Source: Mycobacterium heidelbergense
GTDB taxonomy: Bacteria > Actinomycetota > Actinomycetes > Mycobacteriales > Mycobacteriaceae
Direction of reading: 5' to 3'
Assembly: GCF_010730745.1 (NCBI RefSeq)
Contig: NZ_AP022615.1
Location: 806,001 to 870,000 of the forward strand
DNA: 64,000 nt
The translations under genes and the position numbers were made by a program. Positions 31,529 through 39,973 of this stretch are shown here, piece by piece. A model generated the notes under the pieces. The model was not told where the DNA came from and did no database searches. It worked only from the letters and a program-made list of their open reading frames with translations. Each line of letters begins with the position of its first letter. The first letter of the stretch is position 1.

Positions 31529-33292
31529 CCTGAGTTTGGACATTTGGCTTAGTACCCGGGTTTGAAGCCGAGGTCGGTGAGGATCCTGCGCTCGGGGTCG
31601 GGGATGTCCGGTGGGAAAGTCTGGGTGGCGCCGTTGATGTTGATGGTGGCGCTGCGCAGCGGTCGCAGCGCCTTGACGGCTTTGGCGATGGATATGCCGG
31701 TGCGCGACTGGATGACGTGAGAGACGGCCAGGGCGGCGAACACGACGGTCAGGTGCGCTTCGATCGCGTCACGCACCCGGTTGAACATCGGCCGCGCCTG
31801 CAGGTCGCTCTTGGACATCCGAAACGACTTCTCCACGTGCCACAGGTCGTGGTATTTCGCGATGATTTCGCTGGCCGTCATCACGGTGACCGGCACATTG
31901 GTCACATACCCCTTCAAGCCCACCAGCGATTGGGCACGGGCCAAGCTGGCCTCGTCGATGGCCCGGTCATCGCCGCGGACCTTCACGAACCGGGCGGTCT
32001 TGGCCTGCTTGGAGCCGTCGACGATGGCTCGCGCGCGGGTTTCTTGGGCGGCCAGGGTTTTCTGGTCGCGGCGGGCCCGTTTGGCCGAGTACGCCCAGAC
32101 CGCCCGCCAGGCGCCCGGGTGGGCTTCGGGGTCCCAGACCGGCTCAGCACGTTTGTTGCAGTCGTTGACGGTGCTGTTTCCGTGCCGGGGTGTGACGGTG
32201 TCGATGATCTGCCCGTCGGTGAAAACATCGCCGTTCCAATGGAAATGGGACTCCAGATCCCCAGGCGCCTTGGTCATTCGGGAGCCGACGATGAACGACA
32301 ACTCCAACTCATCGAGGGCTTTGAGGTTGGCCGCTGAGAGCATCCCGGCATCAGCGGCCACCACCATCGGCGTCCCTTGCAGTTGGTGGCGTTCGACGAA
32401 TCCGCGGATGATCGGCACGATGGTGGTCGTCTCGGCGGTGTTGCCCTCGAAACAGCCGATCTCCAAAGGCATCCCGGTGCGGTCCACCAGCAGTCCGACG
32501 ACGATCTGAGGGTCGACCTTGCGGTCCTTGCTATAGCCAACCCGGCGCAGCGTGTCTTCTTTCTCGGCTTCCCAATGCAAGGTCGTGACGTCATAGAGCA
32601 GCAGTGACAGACCGCCGCAATCACGGGAATGCGCAAAGCATTTCGCGGCGAGCACATCCCGGCCGGGCCGGCATGGAGGCTGCGGACGTGGCGGTCGATC
32701 GTCTTGTACGACACCAGTGTTGCTCCGAGGTCGGCCAGCACTCGCAGCGCGTCGATCTTGCTGGTCGGCTCCACGATCCGGGCGATCACCAGGTCCCGCA
32801 ACACTTCATCGCCGACCTCGCCGAAACCGAGCCAGTCATACACGTGGGCCAGCACGTCATAGAGCAGTCGTGAACTGGTGCCCAGCGTGCGCCCCGGTGC
32901 CACCACCGCTGCTGGGTTGCTGGGCCGGACCGGCGCAACGAGCAACGCGCGCTCCCGGAAGTCGGCCACCCGAGCCATCGACTGAGCGCGAGCACCGACC
33001 TCAAAGTCAAGAGCGGCCTGACCGTCAAGCACCACCTGGTGGGCCACATCGAGCAGAATGCCCAGCTCAGCATCGGTATGCGCCGAGCCCAGATCCGCCA
33101 GGATCACCACCTTGCCCTGGTCCTTGCGCGCTACCTGCACCGCCACCGCACCCGAGGCAGTGCGCACCTTCCGCACGTACGCCACCGCACGAACCTACCC
33201 GGTTAGTACCCCAAAACACCCACCCGCGCGACAGAAACAGCAGGTCAGAGAACTACGCCACGTCAGAATCGCCGAGGGTGTCCAAACTCAGG
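31529..33292 (-). mobile_element. IS1634-family insertion sequence (IS1549-like)
   Basis: 1764-bp element with 14-bp perfect terminal inverted repeats, CCTGAGTTTGGACA at the left and its complement TGTCCAAACTCAGG at the right, and a 31-bp target duplication. It encodes one DDE transposase on the minus strand, split by a frame change. Ends and duplication are intact, so insertion was fairly recent. Confidence 0.85.
31549..33185 (-). pseudogene. IS1634-family transposase, split by a frame change
   Basis: The N-terminal part runs from 33185 (AYVRKVRTASGAVAVQVARK, then VYDWLGFGEVGDEVLRDLVIARI) in one frame to about 32660. The C-terminal part continues in another frame from about 32660 to the stop at 31549, with LYDVTTLHWEAEKEDTLRRVGYSKD, VVAADAGMLSAANL and WHVEKSFRMSKSDLQARP, which carry the DDE acidic residues. 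A -1 shift around CCGGCCCGGCCGGGATG joins the two parts (about 545 residues). No clear slippery heptamer is present, so mutation is more likely than programmed frameshifting, but the latter cannot be excluded. Confidence 0.82.
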
Positions 33293-33364
33293 AGGAAGCA
33301 ACGCTTGCTCCGTGGCCGTCAGGCAGCGCTCAATGTGCTGCCAGACCCGAATAGCAGTCCAAGC

Positions 33365-34494
33365 TAGTGTTGTGAGTCATTAATTATGATCTAGCTGTTA
33401 GACTGGGTTGTGCCTGCTCCCCGTGCTGCCGAGATCGTGTTGACCGCCGACGAGCGGACCGAGTTGGAGGGGTGGGCACGACGGCGCAGCAGTGCGGCGG
33501 GGTTGGCGATGCGGTCGCGAATTGTGTTGGCGGCCGCCGAGGGCGGGACGAATACCGAACTGGCCCAACGGTTGGGATTGTCGATCACGACGGTGCGCCG
33601 GTGGCGCAATCGGTTCGTCGTTGACCGTTGTGACGGCTTGCTAGACGAGCCGCGTCCTGGCCGGCCCCGGGTCATCGGCGATGAGCGGATCAAAGACTTG
33701 GTCACCGCGACGTTGGAGACCACTCCACCTGATGCCACGCACTGGTCGACCCGGTCGATGGCCGAGCATCTGGGCTTGAGCCAGTCGATGGTCTCGCGGG
33801 TCTGGCGGGCATTCGGATTGGCTCCGCACAAACAAGATTCGTGGAAATTGTCCAAGGATCCACTGTTCGTCGAGAAGGTCCGCGACGTGGTCGGGCTCTA
33901 CCTGGACCCACCCGAACGCGCGGTCGTGCTCTGCGTCGACGAGAAGACCCAGATCCAGGCCCTCAACCGCACCCAACCGGTGTTTCCGATGCTGCCTGGC
34001 ACTCCGGTGCGGGCCAGCCACGACTACATCCGACATGGCACCTCAAGTCTGTACGCCGCCCTGGACCTGGCCACAGGCAAAGTCATCGGATCCCTGCACG
34101 CTCGCCACCGCAGCCGGGAGTTCCTGGCGTTCCTCAAAAAGATCGACGCCGAAGTCCCCGCTGACCTGGACTGCCACGTCGTGCTCGACAACGCCTCCAC
34201 ACACAAGACACCGGCGGTGAAGCGGTGGCTGACCAACCATCCCCGGTTCGTGCTGCACTTCACCCCGACCAGCTCGTCATGGCTCAACCTTGTCGAACGC
34301 TGGTTTTCCGAGCTGACCACCAAAAAGCTGCGTCGCGCCACCCACACCTCGGTAAGACAACTCAACACCGACATCCGCGCCTGGATCCAAACCTGGAACG
34401 ACAACCCCCGCCCCTACGTCTGGACCAAGACCGCCGACCAAATCCTGACCAGCATCGGCAACTACTGCACCAGAATTAATGACTCAGGACACTA
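33365..34494 (+). mobile_element. IS630-family insertion sequence
   Basis: 1.13-kb element between TA dinucleotides. Its ends are imperfect inverted repeats: TAGTGTTGTGAGTCATTAAT on the left and the complement of ATTAATGACTCAGGACACTA on the right. IS630/Tc1-type elements duplicate TA on insertion, as seen here. It lies only 40 bp from the right-hand target duplication of the IS1634-type element. Confidence 0.87.
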
Positions 34495-34495
34495 G
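33410..34495 (+). CDS. IS630-family transposase
   Basis: 361-residue transposase with two N-terminal HTH domains (TELAQRLGLSITTVRRWRNRF, AEHLGLSQSMVSRVWRAFG) and a DDE catalytic domain. Acidic residues are in LCVDEKTQIQ, VVLDNASTHKT and SSWLNLVERWFSEL. The GTG start is 45 bp inside the left end. The stop codon TAG is formed by the terminal TA of the element plus the next host base, so translation ends exactly at the junction. The frame is intact, so the element may be active. Confidence 0.92.
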   Translation: MPAPRAAEIVLTADERTELEGWARRRSSAAGLAMRSRIVLAAAEGGTNTELAQRLGLSITTVRRWRNRFVVDRCDGLLDEPRPGRPRVIGDERIKDLVTATLETTPPDATHWSTRSMAEHLGLSQSMVSRVWRAFGLAPHKQDSWKLSKDPLFVEKVRDVVGLYLDPPERAVVLCVDEKTQIQALNRTQPVFPMLPGTPVRASHDYIRHGTSSLYAALDLATGKVIGSLHARHRSREFLAFLKKIDAEVPADLDCHVVLDNASTHKTPAVKRWLTNHPRFVLHFTPTSSSWLNLVERWFSELTTKKLRRATHTSVRQLNTDIRAWIQTWNDNPRPYVWTKTADQILTSIGNYCTRINDSGH

Positions 34496-34561
34496 ACTCG
34501 GCTGCCGGTGATGGCGCACGGGCCCACTGTCACCCGATGATTAATCAAAAAATGCGTGTGC

Positions 34562-35662
34562 TCATTCACCGCGTAGAACATCGAGAGTCTTCCTCAGCCT
34601 GATGAACAGCTCGTCATATGTGACGATCGAGACTCCGTTGAGTGAGGACCGATAGAGCTCGAAACTTCGCCGCTTCTCGGGGGAATCAAGCTCGATCGCA
34701 TAGTTCCCGATGAGCACCACACACGAAGGGACGAATACCTCCAATGGCAGGCTGAGGTGGCTCTTTTCGGCGACCACGGTGTCGCGGTAGTTCAGTATCT
34801 GTGAGACTGACCCCACGAGTTCGCTTGTTGGCGCGTAGATGTCGTTCCTGTACGGGGTGGCCGCGAGCAGCTTGCTCGCGGGGCGCTTTATCTCCAACAG
34901 CGCGGCATCGCCGCCGATCGAATTCTCGAGTAGGAAGTCCACGATCTTTCCGCCAGTGTTGTCAACTGTTTTCCCGCCGAGGTACGCCTTGCCTTGGTGG
35001 ATCGCTACTGGGCCTGGGAAGATGAGGCCGATGAGGTGGGGCCGTTCTTGTAGAAATGTCTGCCAGTGCTCTTCGGATTCACCTTTGTCGCTTTCATCCC
35101 AAGCGGTGAGCGCGTCGGAAAGTGCGTCGGCGCCGAAGTTTTGGTAGCCGCGCCAGACGAGTTCTTCAATATTCCTGGTGAACAAGAACATTGCCCATAT
35201 CTTGCCGAGCCACCACACGATGCCCTCGCGGCGCTCAGCGTCCAGGGGAGGGTCTCCGTCCTCCAGCAGCAATGACCCGTAGCCGACGAACAGGCCGGCC
35301 CACTTCCTGGGGGATCCGTCTTCGATAGCGACTCTAGCTACGTAGTTCTCAAGGGAGGGGGGCTCACCTATGAATTCGGCAAATTGTTCGTCTGCTTCGA
35401 TAAACCGTTGTGCCTCAACGAATTTAGTGCGCAGCGTGTCATACAGCTCAAGCTGTGTCGGTGGCGTTGCCGGCCCGTCGACGTCTGAGAACATAAGCTG
35501 GGTAAGTAACCAACTCACCCCCGCCCTGCTAAGTTTCACCGGGCCGCCGGGTGTCAGGGTGATGGGCGGAATGTAACCGACGTGGGCTTTAGCGCCCGCC
35601 TCAGCCTTCTCAGGCAGAATCTCTTCTCCCCCAACTGATGAGGGGTTTGCAACCTCGCTCAC
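34562..35662 (-). CDS. sduA: Shedu antiphage nuclease SduA (DUF4263)
   Basis: 366-residue protein whose C-terminal half matches the Shedu/DUF4263 PD-(D/E)xK nuclease: EEHWQTFLQERPHLIGLIF (198-216), Asp242 in GKIVDFLLE, EIK at 257-259 (LLEIKRPASKLL), Gln288 in LVGSVSQILNY. Residues 1-190 are a divergent N-terminal sensor region. Shedu is a single-gene defence system that blocks phage replication by DNA nicking. GTG 35662 is chosen because GAGAGG precedes it. It starts 10 bp after a gene for a secreted protein, an unusual operon partner for Shedu. Confidence 0.85.
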   Translation of the reverse strand: MSEVANPSSVGGEEILPEKAEAGAKAHVGYIPPITLTPGGPVKLSRAGVSWLLTQLMFSDVDGPATPPTQLELYDTLRTKFVEAQRFIEADEQFAEFIGEPPSLENYVARVAIEDGSPRKWAGLFVGYGSLLLEDGDPPLDAERREGIVWWLGKIWAMFLFTRNIEELVWRGYQNFGADALSDALTAWDESDKGESEEHWQTFLQERPHLIGLIFPGPVAIHQGKAYLGGKTVDNTGGKIVDFLLENSIGGDAALLEIKRPASKLLAATPYRNDIYAPTSELVGSVSQILNYRDTVVAEKSHLSLPLEVFVPSCVVLIGNYAIELDSPEKRRSFELYRSSLNGVSIVTYDELFIRLRKTLDVLRGE

Positions 35663-35672
35663 GACATACCTC

Positions 35673-36233
35673 TCAGGTGTGGATCTTCCAGCCGACTTCG
35701 ACGACGCCAAACGGTTGGGCGTATGGGTTTTCGGTGTCCGGATCGATCATCTTGACATACAGATCGCCTTCGTCTTGCAAACCATAGCCGATGAACCCAT
35801 GGGCGGACTGGCCGTTCGTGACGCTGCCGGTTCGCAGTGGCGGCATCTTGTTGATCGCCCGATAGTCGATGTGGTACGAGCCGCCCAACCAGTGATCGAC
35901 GTTGGGATGGGTGAACGGCTGTTCACCGCCTCCATAGCCAGCGACCACGTAAATCTCGTCGTACTTGAATGGCATCGCGGATGTGCCCGTGATGGTCAAT
36001 TCGATGAGGTTGCACGACCAGCCGCCAGCGCAGCCCGGCGGGAACCACGCAGCGCTGTTGAGCGTCACGTCTGCAGTCGCCCCGCCGGCGGCTTTTGCAT
36101 GCATCAGAGTGCCGAGCTGGCCGACCGGGAACGGCGTCGGCTGGGGGTCGGCGGCGACGCGGGGTGCCGGTGACGAGCCGGCCCCGACCATGGCGGCCAG
36201 CGCCACCATCGAGGCGCTCAAACCAATCCTCAT
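35673..36233 (-). CDS. Secreted protein, possibly MPT63/DUF1942-like
   Basis: 186-residue protein with a signal peptide: MRIGLSASMVALAAMVGAGSS then an Ala-rich cleavage region near APRVAADPQP. The mature part is beta-rich with two cysteines (GCAGGWSCN) and the segment YDEIYVVAGYGGG, and ends VVEVGWKIHT. Size and export suggest a MPT63-like immunoglobulin-fold secreted protein, but I do not recognise a definite family. ATG 36233 is chosen over 36311 because it starts the signal peptide. It lies immediately upstream of sduA on the same strand. Confidence 0.5.
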   Translation of the reverse strand: MRIGLSASMVALAAMVGAGSSPAPRVAADPQPTPFPVGQLGTLMHAKAAGGATADVTLNSAAWFPPGCAGGWSCNLIELTITGTSAMPFKYDEIYVVAGYGGGEQPFTHPNVDHWLGGSYHIDYRAINKMPPLRTGSVTNGQSAHGFIGYGLQDEGDLYVKMIDPDTENPYAQPFGVVEVGWKIHT

Positions 36234-36462
36234 CGCCGAAGTAAAGCAGACCGGGCCGACGGCCTCCGACGCGCAAGCCCGGCTGCTACAAGCAACGGTC
36301 CTCGCGCGCAACTGGGAGCGATGATCCAGAATTCACCAGCACGTCCGCCGCGAACCTATTGGCACAGTTCAGCGTTGGCCGTAACAACCGAGATCCAGTC
36401 CCCTCTAGCAGATCGGTGATCGGCCCGCCCGCGATCACAGAGCCCGAAAGCCTGACCAACTA

Positions 36463-37182
36463 TTAACGCCGCGTTAGCAAACCCTCCGAATCGAGTCGGA
36501 TACGCACTGCCTGCTTCGATACCGAGAAAATTGGCGCGAGCACGTTGGCCAGTCTTTGGACATCGGACTCCGCGATTGGGGGGAGACCTAAACCTAGTTG
36601 GCGCATTTCACGAACAACGATTCGCTTAAAGGTTCGGCGCGGCATCAGTAGTGCCGCCATCGCTTTATTGGCTTGAACCTCACGCCAGTCCGGTCGCCGG
36701 CGCACCGACCGCCAGTCGGCTGCTTCGGGCGAGATGTCGCGATGCAAACATCGCATGAGCCCACCCTCGCTAGGCCTAGGGACACTGCTACCCCCGGCCA
36801 GTGGCGCCATGCTCGGGTCAAATAAGTAGCGGTGCAGAAAAATATGTGATGCCTCGTGCGCAAGAGTGGCCCGCCACCGACCAATTTCCGCCACGGTCGC
36901 GTGTTCGGCATCCCTGGCCTCGGTCAGAGCTCGATCGATTTGCACGATCGGGGCGCCACGAACAGGGAACTCAGTCAGCCCAAGCACTGCGTCCGGGAGG
37001 TCCGCGTAAAGGTCGAGTTCGGCACGAAGGTGGCCCTCAATCAATCGCTCGAGATCGGTGACTGGGCGGTCTAGTGTCGGCGAAAGCTTGGCTACGCGAA
37101 GCTGTTCCACAGCGATCTGCTCGATGTCCTCCGGTTCATACCAGATGCGCTGATCACCCTCAGGGCCGGAATACCACTGCAC
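36463..37182 (-). CDS. ImmA/IrrE-family metallopeptidase
   Basis: 239-residue protein with the zinc motif HEASH (in LAHEASHIFLHRYLF, about residues 108-122) and a downstream Glu in REVQANKAMAALLMPR, both typical of ImmA/IrrE proteases that cleave a partner XRE repressor. The C-terminus (LAPIFSVSKQAVRIRLDSEGLL) is the usual substrate-recognition helix-turn. It begins 2 bp after the stop of the XRE gene, forming a repressor-protease pair that would derepress a target promoter after damage or infection. Confidence 0.88.
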   Translation of the reverse strand: MQWYSGPEGDQRIWYEPEDIEQIAVEQLRVAKLSPTLDRPVTDLERLIEGHLRAELDLYADLPDAVLGLTEFPVRGAPIVQIDRALTEARDAEHATVAEIGRWRATLAHEASHIFLHRYLFDPSMAPLAGGSSVPRPSEGGLMRCLHRDISPEAADWRSVRRRPDWREVQANKAMAALLMPRRTFKRIVVREMRQLGLGLPPIAESDVQRLANVLAPIFSVSKQAVRIRLDSEGLLTRR

Positions 37183-37184
37183 CG

Positions 37185-37562
37185 CTATCGCTCCGTGTCG
37201 CCGTCCCGCATTCGGTCGACTTGCTCGAGGAGGGTTTTGAGCTGTTCGTCCGTCAACCGGTCGCGGGCTACGCGCCGGAACAGCATTCCGGCACGAGGGG
37301 TTTCGCGGATGTATTGCTCAGCCTCTTTGGCGATACCAACACGTCCCGCCGCCGCTAACAATTCGTCGAGGTTGAGGTCGAGTCTGTCCGCGAGTCGTCG
37401 GAGTACGTCATCCGATGGCACTCGGCGGTTGTACTCGATGTCATTCATGTAGGACGGAGACAATTCCATTTCGCTTGCAAAGCCCCGCAGCGACTTCTCG
37501 GCGGCAACTCGTGCAGCTCGGATGCGTGTCCCGAGCGATTTGTCAGTGCCTTGCCTTGCCAT
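37185..37562 (-). CDS. XRE-family repressor, partner of ImmA
   Basis: 125-residue HTH protein: GTRIRAARVAAEKSLRGFASEMELSPSYMNDIEYNRRVPS gives the XRE domain (about residues 11-50), followed by LADRLDLNLDELLAAAGR and a C-terminal helical tail. It diverges from the TIR operon, with a 242-bp shared upstream region holding a palindrome at 37637. It is probably the repressor that ImmA cleaves. Whether it controls the TIR operon, sduA or only itself is not determined by the sequence. Confidence 0.88.
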   Translation of the reverse strand: MARQGTDKSLGTRIRAARVAAEKSLRGFASEMELSPSYMNDIEYNRRVPSDDVLRRLADRLDLNLDELLAAAGRVGIAKEAEQYIRETPRAGMLFRRVARDRLTDEQLKTLLEQVDRMRDGDTER

Positions 37563-37636
37563 GTTCGCAACTTAGCGTACGCCGCTGGGCTGCGGATACC
37601 CAGCAGGACCGAGACCCATGTTACTATTTTTGATGC

Positions 37637-37654
37637 GTCCGCGTACATGCGGAC
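37637..37654. promoter_or_regulatory. Palindrome between XRE and TIR operons
   Basis: GTCCGCGTACATGCGGAC is a perfect 6-bp inverted repeat (GTCCGC/GCGGAC) with a 6-bp spacer. CGCGTACA recurs next to it (CGCGTACAAG, 37656 onward). It lies 75 bp upstream of the XRE start and 150 bp before the first TIR gene and is the best operator candidate in this divergent gap. Confidence 0.5.
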
Positions 37655-37804
37655 ACGCGTACAAGCAAGAGTCGGAGGTAGGCCTGACGGCTATCGATGA
37701 AAGGCGACGCGGAATCGTCCGCATCCACGATCCCGGCCACCGCGCGCCGAGCGTGGAGATGACCCGCCCAGTCCGCTTCCGCTACATCCGAAAGGAAGGC
37801 AACA

Positions 37805-38272
37805 ATGGCAAAGACGGTGTTTTACAGTTTTCATTACGAGCGCGATGTCCATCGCGTGCAGCTTGTCCGCAACATCGATGCCCTAGAGGGACAGCCGCTC
37901 TTGAATTCGCAGGCCTGGGAAACGGTACGCAGTCGAGGCCGCCATGCCATCGAGAGATGGATCGACGATCAGATGCGTTACAAGCGGGCCGTGGTAGTGC
38001 TGGTCGGGCAGGAGACGGCTGACCGGCCGTGGGTCCAGTACGAGATCCAAAAGGCTTGGCGCGACCGCAAACCACTGCTAGGCATTTGCGTTCATGGCTT
38101 GTCTTCGTTCGGCGACGTCGACCAACCCGGGCCCGACCCATTTAAGGCCGCCGGCCTCGGGTACGTAGGCATTCCCATCTTCGATCCAACCCGTACCGAC
38201 TCCCAGGCCACTTACGCCGCTCTTCGCACCAACCTCGCCGCATGGTCCGACAGGGGGATTACTCGAACATGA
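37805..38272 (+). CDS. ThsB-like TIR protein (MTH538/DUF1863 type)
   Basis: 155-residue single-domain protein. It starts KTVFYSFHYERDVHRVQLVRN, the signature of the MTH538/DUF1863 branch of TIR domains that includes ThsB of Thoeris. It continues with RAVVVLVGQETADRPWVQYEI, placing the expected catalytic Glu at residue 80. ThsB-type TIRs turn NAD+ into a cyclic or His-linked ADP-ribose signal after phage infection. GAAAGGAAGG precedes the ATG. It is the first of three overlapping genes (ATGA to the next). The absence of a ThsA-type effector with a SLOG or Macro domain sets it apart from described Thoeris loci. Confidence 0.82.
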   Translation: MAKTVFYSFHYERDVHRVQLVRNIDALEGQPLLNSQAWETVRSRGRHAIERWIDDQMRYKRAVVVLVGQETADRPWVQYEIQKAWRDRKPLLGICVHGLSSFGDVDQPGPDPFKAAGLGYVGIPIFDPTRTDSQATYAALRTNLAAWSDRGITRT

Positions 38273-38847
38273 CCTACTACAGCGAGGAGTTCTTTCGCCG
38301 CAGGGCCGGCAGTTTGACGGCGAGTGCAGCAGCGAGTCAGCTACGCACGGCTTCGAAGTCGGCGACAGGCAGTTTCGACGTCTTCCTCAGCCATAGCATC
38401 CGAGACGCACGGGTGATACTCGGCGTCCGCGACTGGCTCGTCGCGCAAAATCTGCGCGTATACGTCGACTGGATCGACGATCCTGAATTGGACCGCAATG
38501 CGGTCTCCGAGGCCACCGCGGATCGCCTCCGCAAGCGAATGCAGTGTTCGCGCCGCCTGATCTATGCAACTTCGCGAGCCGCGCGGCAATCACGCTGGAT
38601 GCCTTGGGAGCTCGGATATTTCGACGGCCTGCATGACGGCGAGCGAGTCGCGGTTATGCCGCTTGAGAGTCCTGATAGCAGCGCCTTCGTCGGCGAAGAA
38701 TATCTCGGCTTATACAAGCTTATAGAGCAAGTCGAAGCAGACGGTCGATTACGGCCTTACGCAGTGCTCCCCAAAGGCACGCGAGCCGAGCCACTCCGCT
38801 CGTTCATCGAAGGCGCAAACGAGTTCGTGGGGTTGATGACCCGATGA
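38269..38847 (+). CDS. TIR-domain protein
   Basis: 192-residue protein with a TIR domain of the canonical branch: FDVFLSHSIRDARVILGVRDWL (36-57), VYVDWIDDPELDR, and SRWMPWELGYFDGL, where Glu114 is the presumed NADase residue. It has a 30-residue N-terminal extension (TYYSEEFFRRRAGSLTASA). ATG 38269 is chosen because it overlaps the previous stop; the open frame from 38242 has no ribosome site. A second TIR of a different branch in one operon implies either two signal steps or a TIR sensor-effector pair. Confidence 0.82.
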   Translation: MTYYSEEFFRRRAGSLTASAAASQLRTASKSATGSFDVFLSHSIRDARVILGVRDWLVAQNLRVYVDWIDDPELDRNAVSEATADRLRKRMQCSRRLIYATSRAARQSRWMPWELGYFDGLHDGERVAVMPLESPDSSAFVGEEYLGLYKLIEQVEADGRLRPYAVLPKGTRAEPLRSFIEGANEFVGLMTR

Positions 38848-39473
38848 CCAACGTCGACCGCAGCGATCACCACAAACACATGGACTACGTTCAAGACGTC
38901 ATTAGCCGGCTGGCGAACAACTCCTTCCTCACGAAGGGCTGGGCGATCACGTTGGCCTCAGCGCTTCTCGGCTTCGCAGCCACGCAGAAGCAGGCCGGGT
39001 TGGCTCTTGCCGCTTTTGTTCCGACGATTGCGCTCTGGTTTCTCGACACCTACTTCCTGCGCTTGGAACGCGCATTCCGCGACATGTATGACGATGTCGC
39101 AGCAAAGAGGGTGCGTGACTTCAAGATTCACCCAGGGCCCTACCTCAAAAAGCAGCCATGGACAGTTGCTCTGGCCGTAAGCCTTCGGATCTTTTACCCC
39201 ACCATTCTTGCCTTGGCCACCGCCGTGGCGATAATCCTGGCCGTCGCAACGAATTCCCCTGCGGCCAAGGAGCACCCGCCATCACCCGGAGGGCCCGCTG
39301 CGACCTCTGGTGCGCCATCTGCACCCGGCTCCAGTTCTCCTCCACCGAGCCAACCGCCAACACCCCCTGGTACCTCCGAAACAACGAGGATTGGCCAACC
39401 CTCACCGACTCCGGCCGCCCCTAATTCGGCGCCCGAAACGAGCCGCGAGGTAGCCCCAGCACCTCAACGGTGA
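38844..39473 (+). CDS. Multi-pass membrane protein, candidate effector of the TIR operon
   Basis: 209-residue protein coupled to the second TIR gene (ATGA overlap). A soluble N-terminal helix (HKHMDYVQDVISRLANNSFLTK, residues 10-31) leads into transmembrane segments at about 33-47, 50-68 and 113-136. A cytosolic loop (RLERAFRDMYDDVAAKRVRDFK) separates the second and third. A Pro/Ser/Thr-rich tail (145-209) follows. I recall similar small membrane proteins next to TIR genes but no named family. Fusion of signalling TIRs with a membrane protein suggests abortive membrane disruption, as in CBASS and type II Thoeris. The function is inferred. Confidence 0.65.
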   Translation: MTNVDRSDHHKHMDYVQDVISRLANNSFLTKGWAITLASALLGFAATQKQAGLALAAFVPTIALWFLDTYFLRLERAFRDMYDDVAAKRVRDFKIHPGPYLKKQPWTVALAVSLRIFYPTILALATAVAIILAVATNSPAAKEHPPSPGGPAATSGAPSAPGSSSPPPSQPPTPPGTSETTRIGQPSPTPAAPNSAPETSREVAPAPQR

Positions 39474-39973
39474 TGCTCGATCGCAAGTCGGAGCCGATCC
39501 GTAATCGAATCCAGCTGCGCAGGTTGCCACTCCGCGTCTTCCGGCCAGAGTCGGGGCATGCGATCCCCATCACTTCGTGGAACTACGTGGACGTGCAAGT
39601 GAAAAACGGTTTGACCCGCCGCCGCCCCGTTGGACTGGATGATGTTTAAGCCCTCAGCATTCGTCGCTTCTGCCACGGCTGCCGCCACACGGCGAGTGAT
39701 ACTGGCGAGCTCGCATGCCAGCTCCTCGCCGACGGCCCAAATATTGGGCAGATGCGCCGTTGGTACGACTAGCGTGTGGCCGAGCACTGCGGGAACGTCG
39801 GGTTGGAAAACTAATACAGAGTCAGTCCGAAAGATCTCGCGCGCCCGCACGCTTCCGACTGCAATCGCGCAGAACGGGCAAGGATCGGGGCTGGAACAAG
39901 CGGCCACTAGCCGACACGCAGAATCGGCCGATATTCTCCCATCAGGCAACTCTACTGAATTCAGGGCGTCCAA
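39464..39973 (-). CDS. HIT-family nucleotide hydrolase
   Basis: 169-residue histidine-triad protein. DPCPFCAIA (about 31-39) is a zinc-binding CxxC often found in this branch, and HLHVHVVPR carries the catalytic triad HxHxHxx. HIT enzymes hydrolyse AMP- or ADP-ribose-linked nucleotides. The gene converges on the TIR operon, and the two coding regions overlap by 10 bp. The TTG start at 39973 is uncertain; a GTG 22 codons in also precedes the domain. A role in removing a nucleotide signal made by the neighbouring TIRs is possible but unproven. Confidence 0.8.
   Translation of the reverse strand: MDALNSVELPDGRISADSACRLVAACSSPDPCPFCAIAVGSVRAREIFRTDSVLVFQPDVPAVLGHTLVVPTAHLPNIWAVGEELACELASITRRVAAAVAEATNAEGLNIIQSNGAAAGQTVFHLHVHVVPRSDGDRMPRLWPEDAEWQPAQLDSITDRLRLAIEHHR

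Noticed and set aside
32640..32680. Programmed -1 frameshift in the IS1634-type transposase
   Set aside because: The GC-rich join has no clear slippery heptamer or obvious following structure, so mutation or sequencing error is at least as likely. Not claimed.
37618..38022. Plus-strand frame of 134 codons overlapping the first TIR gene
   Set aside because: It overlaps the TIR gene by more than 200 bp in another frame, has no family features, and the ribosome site belongs to the ATG at 37805.
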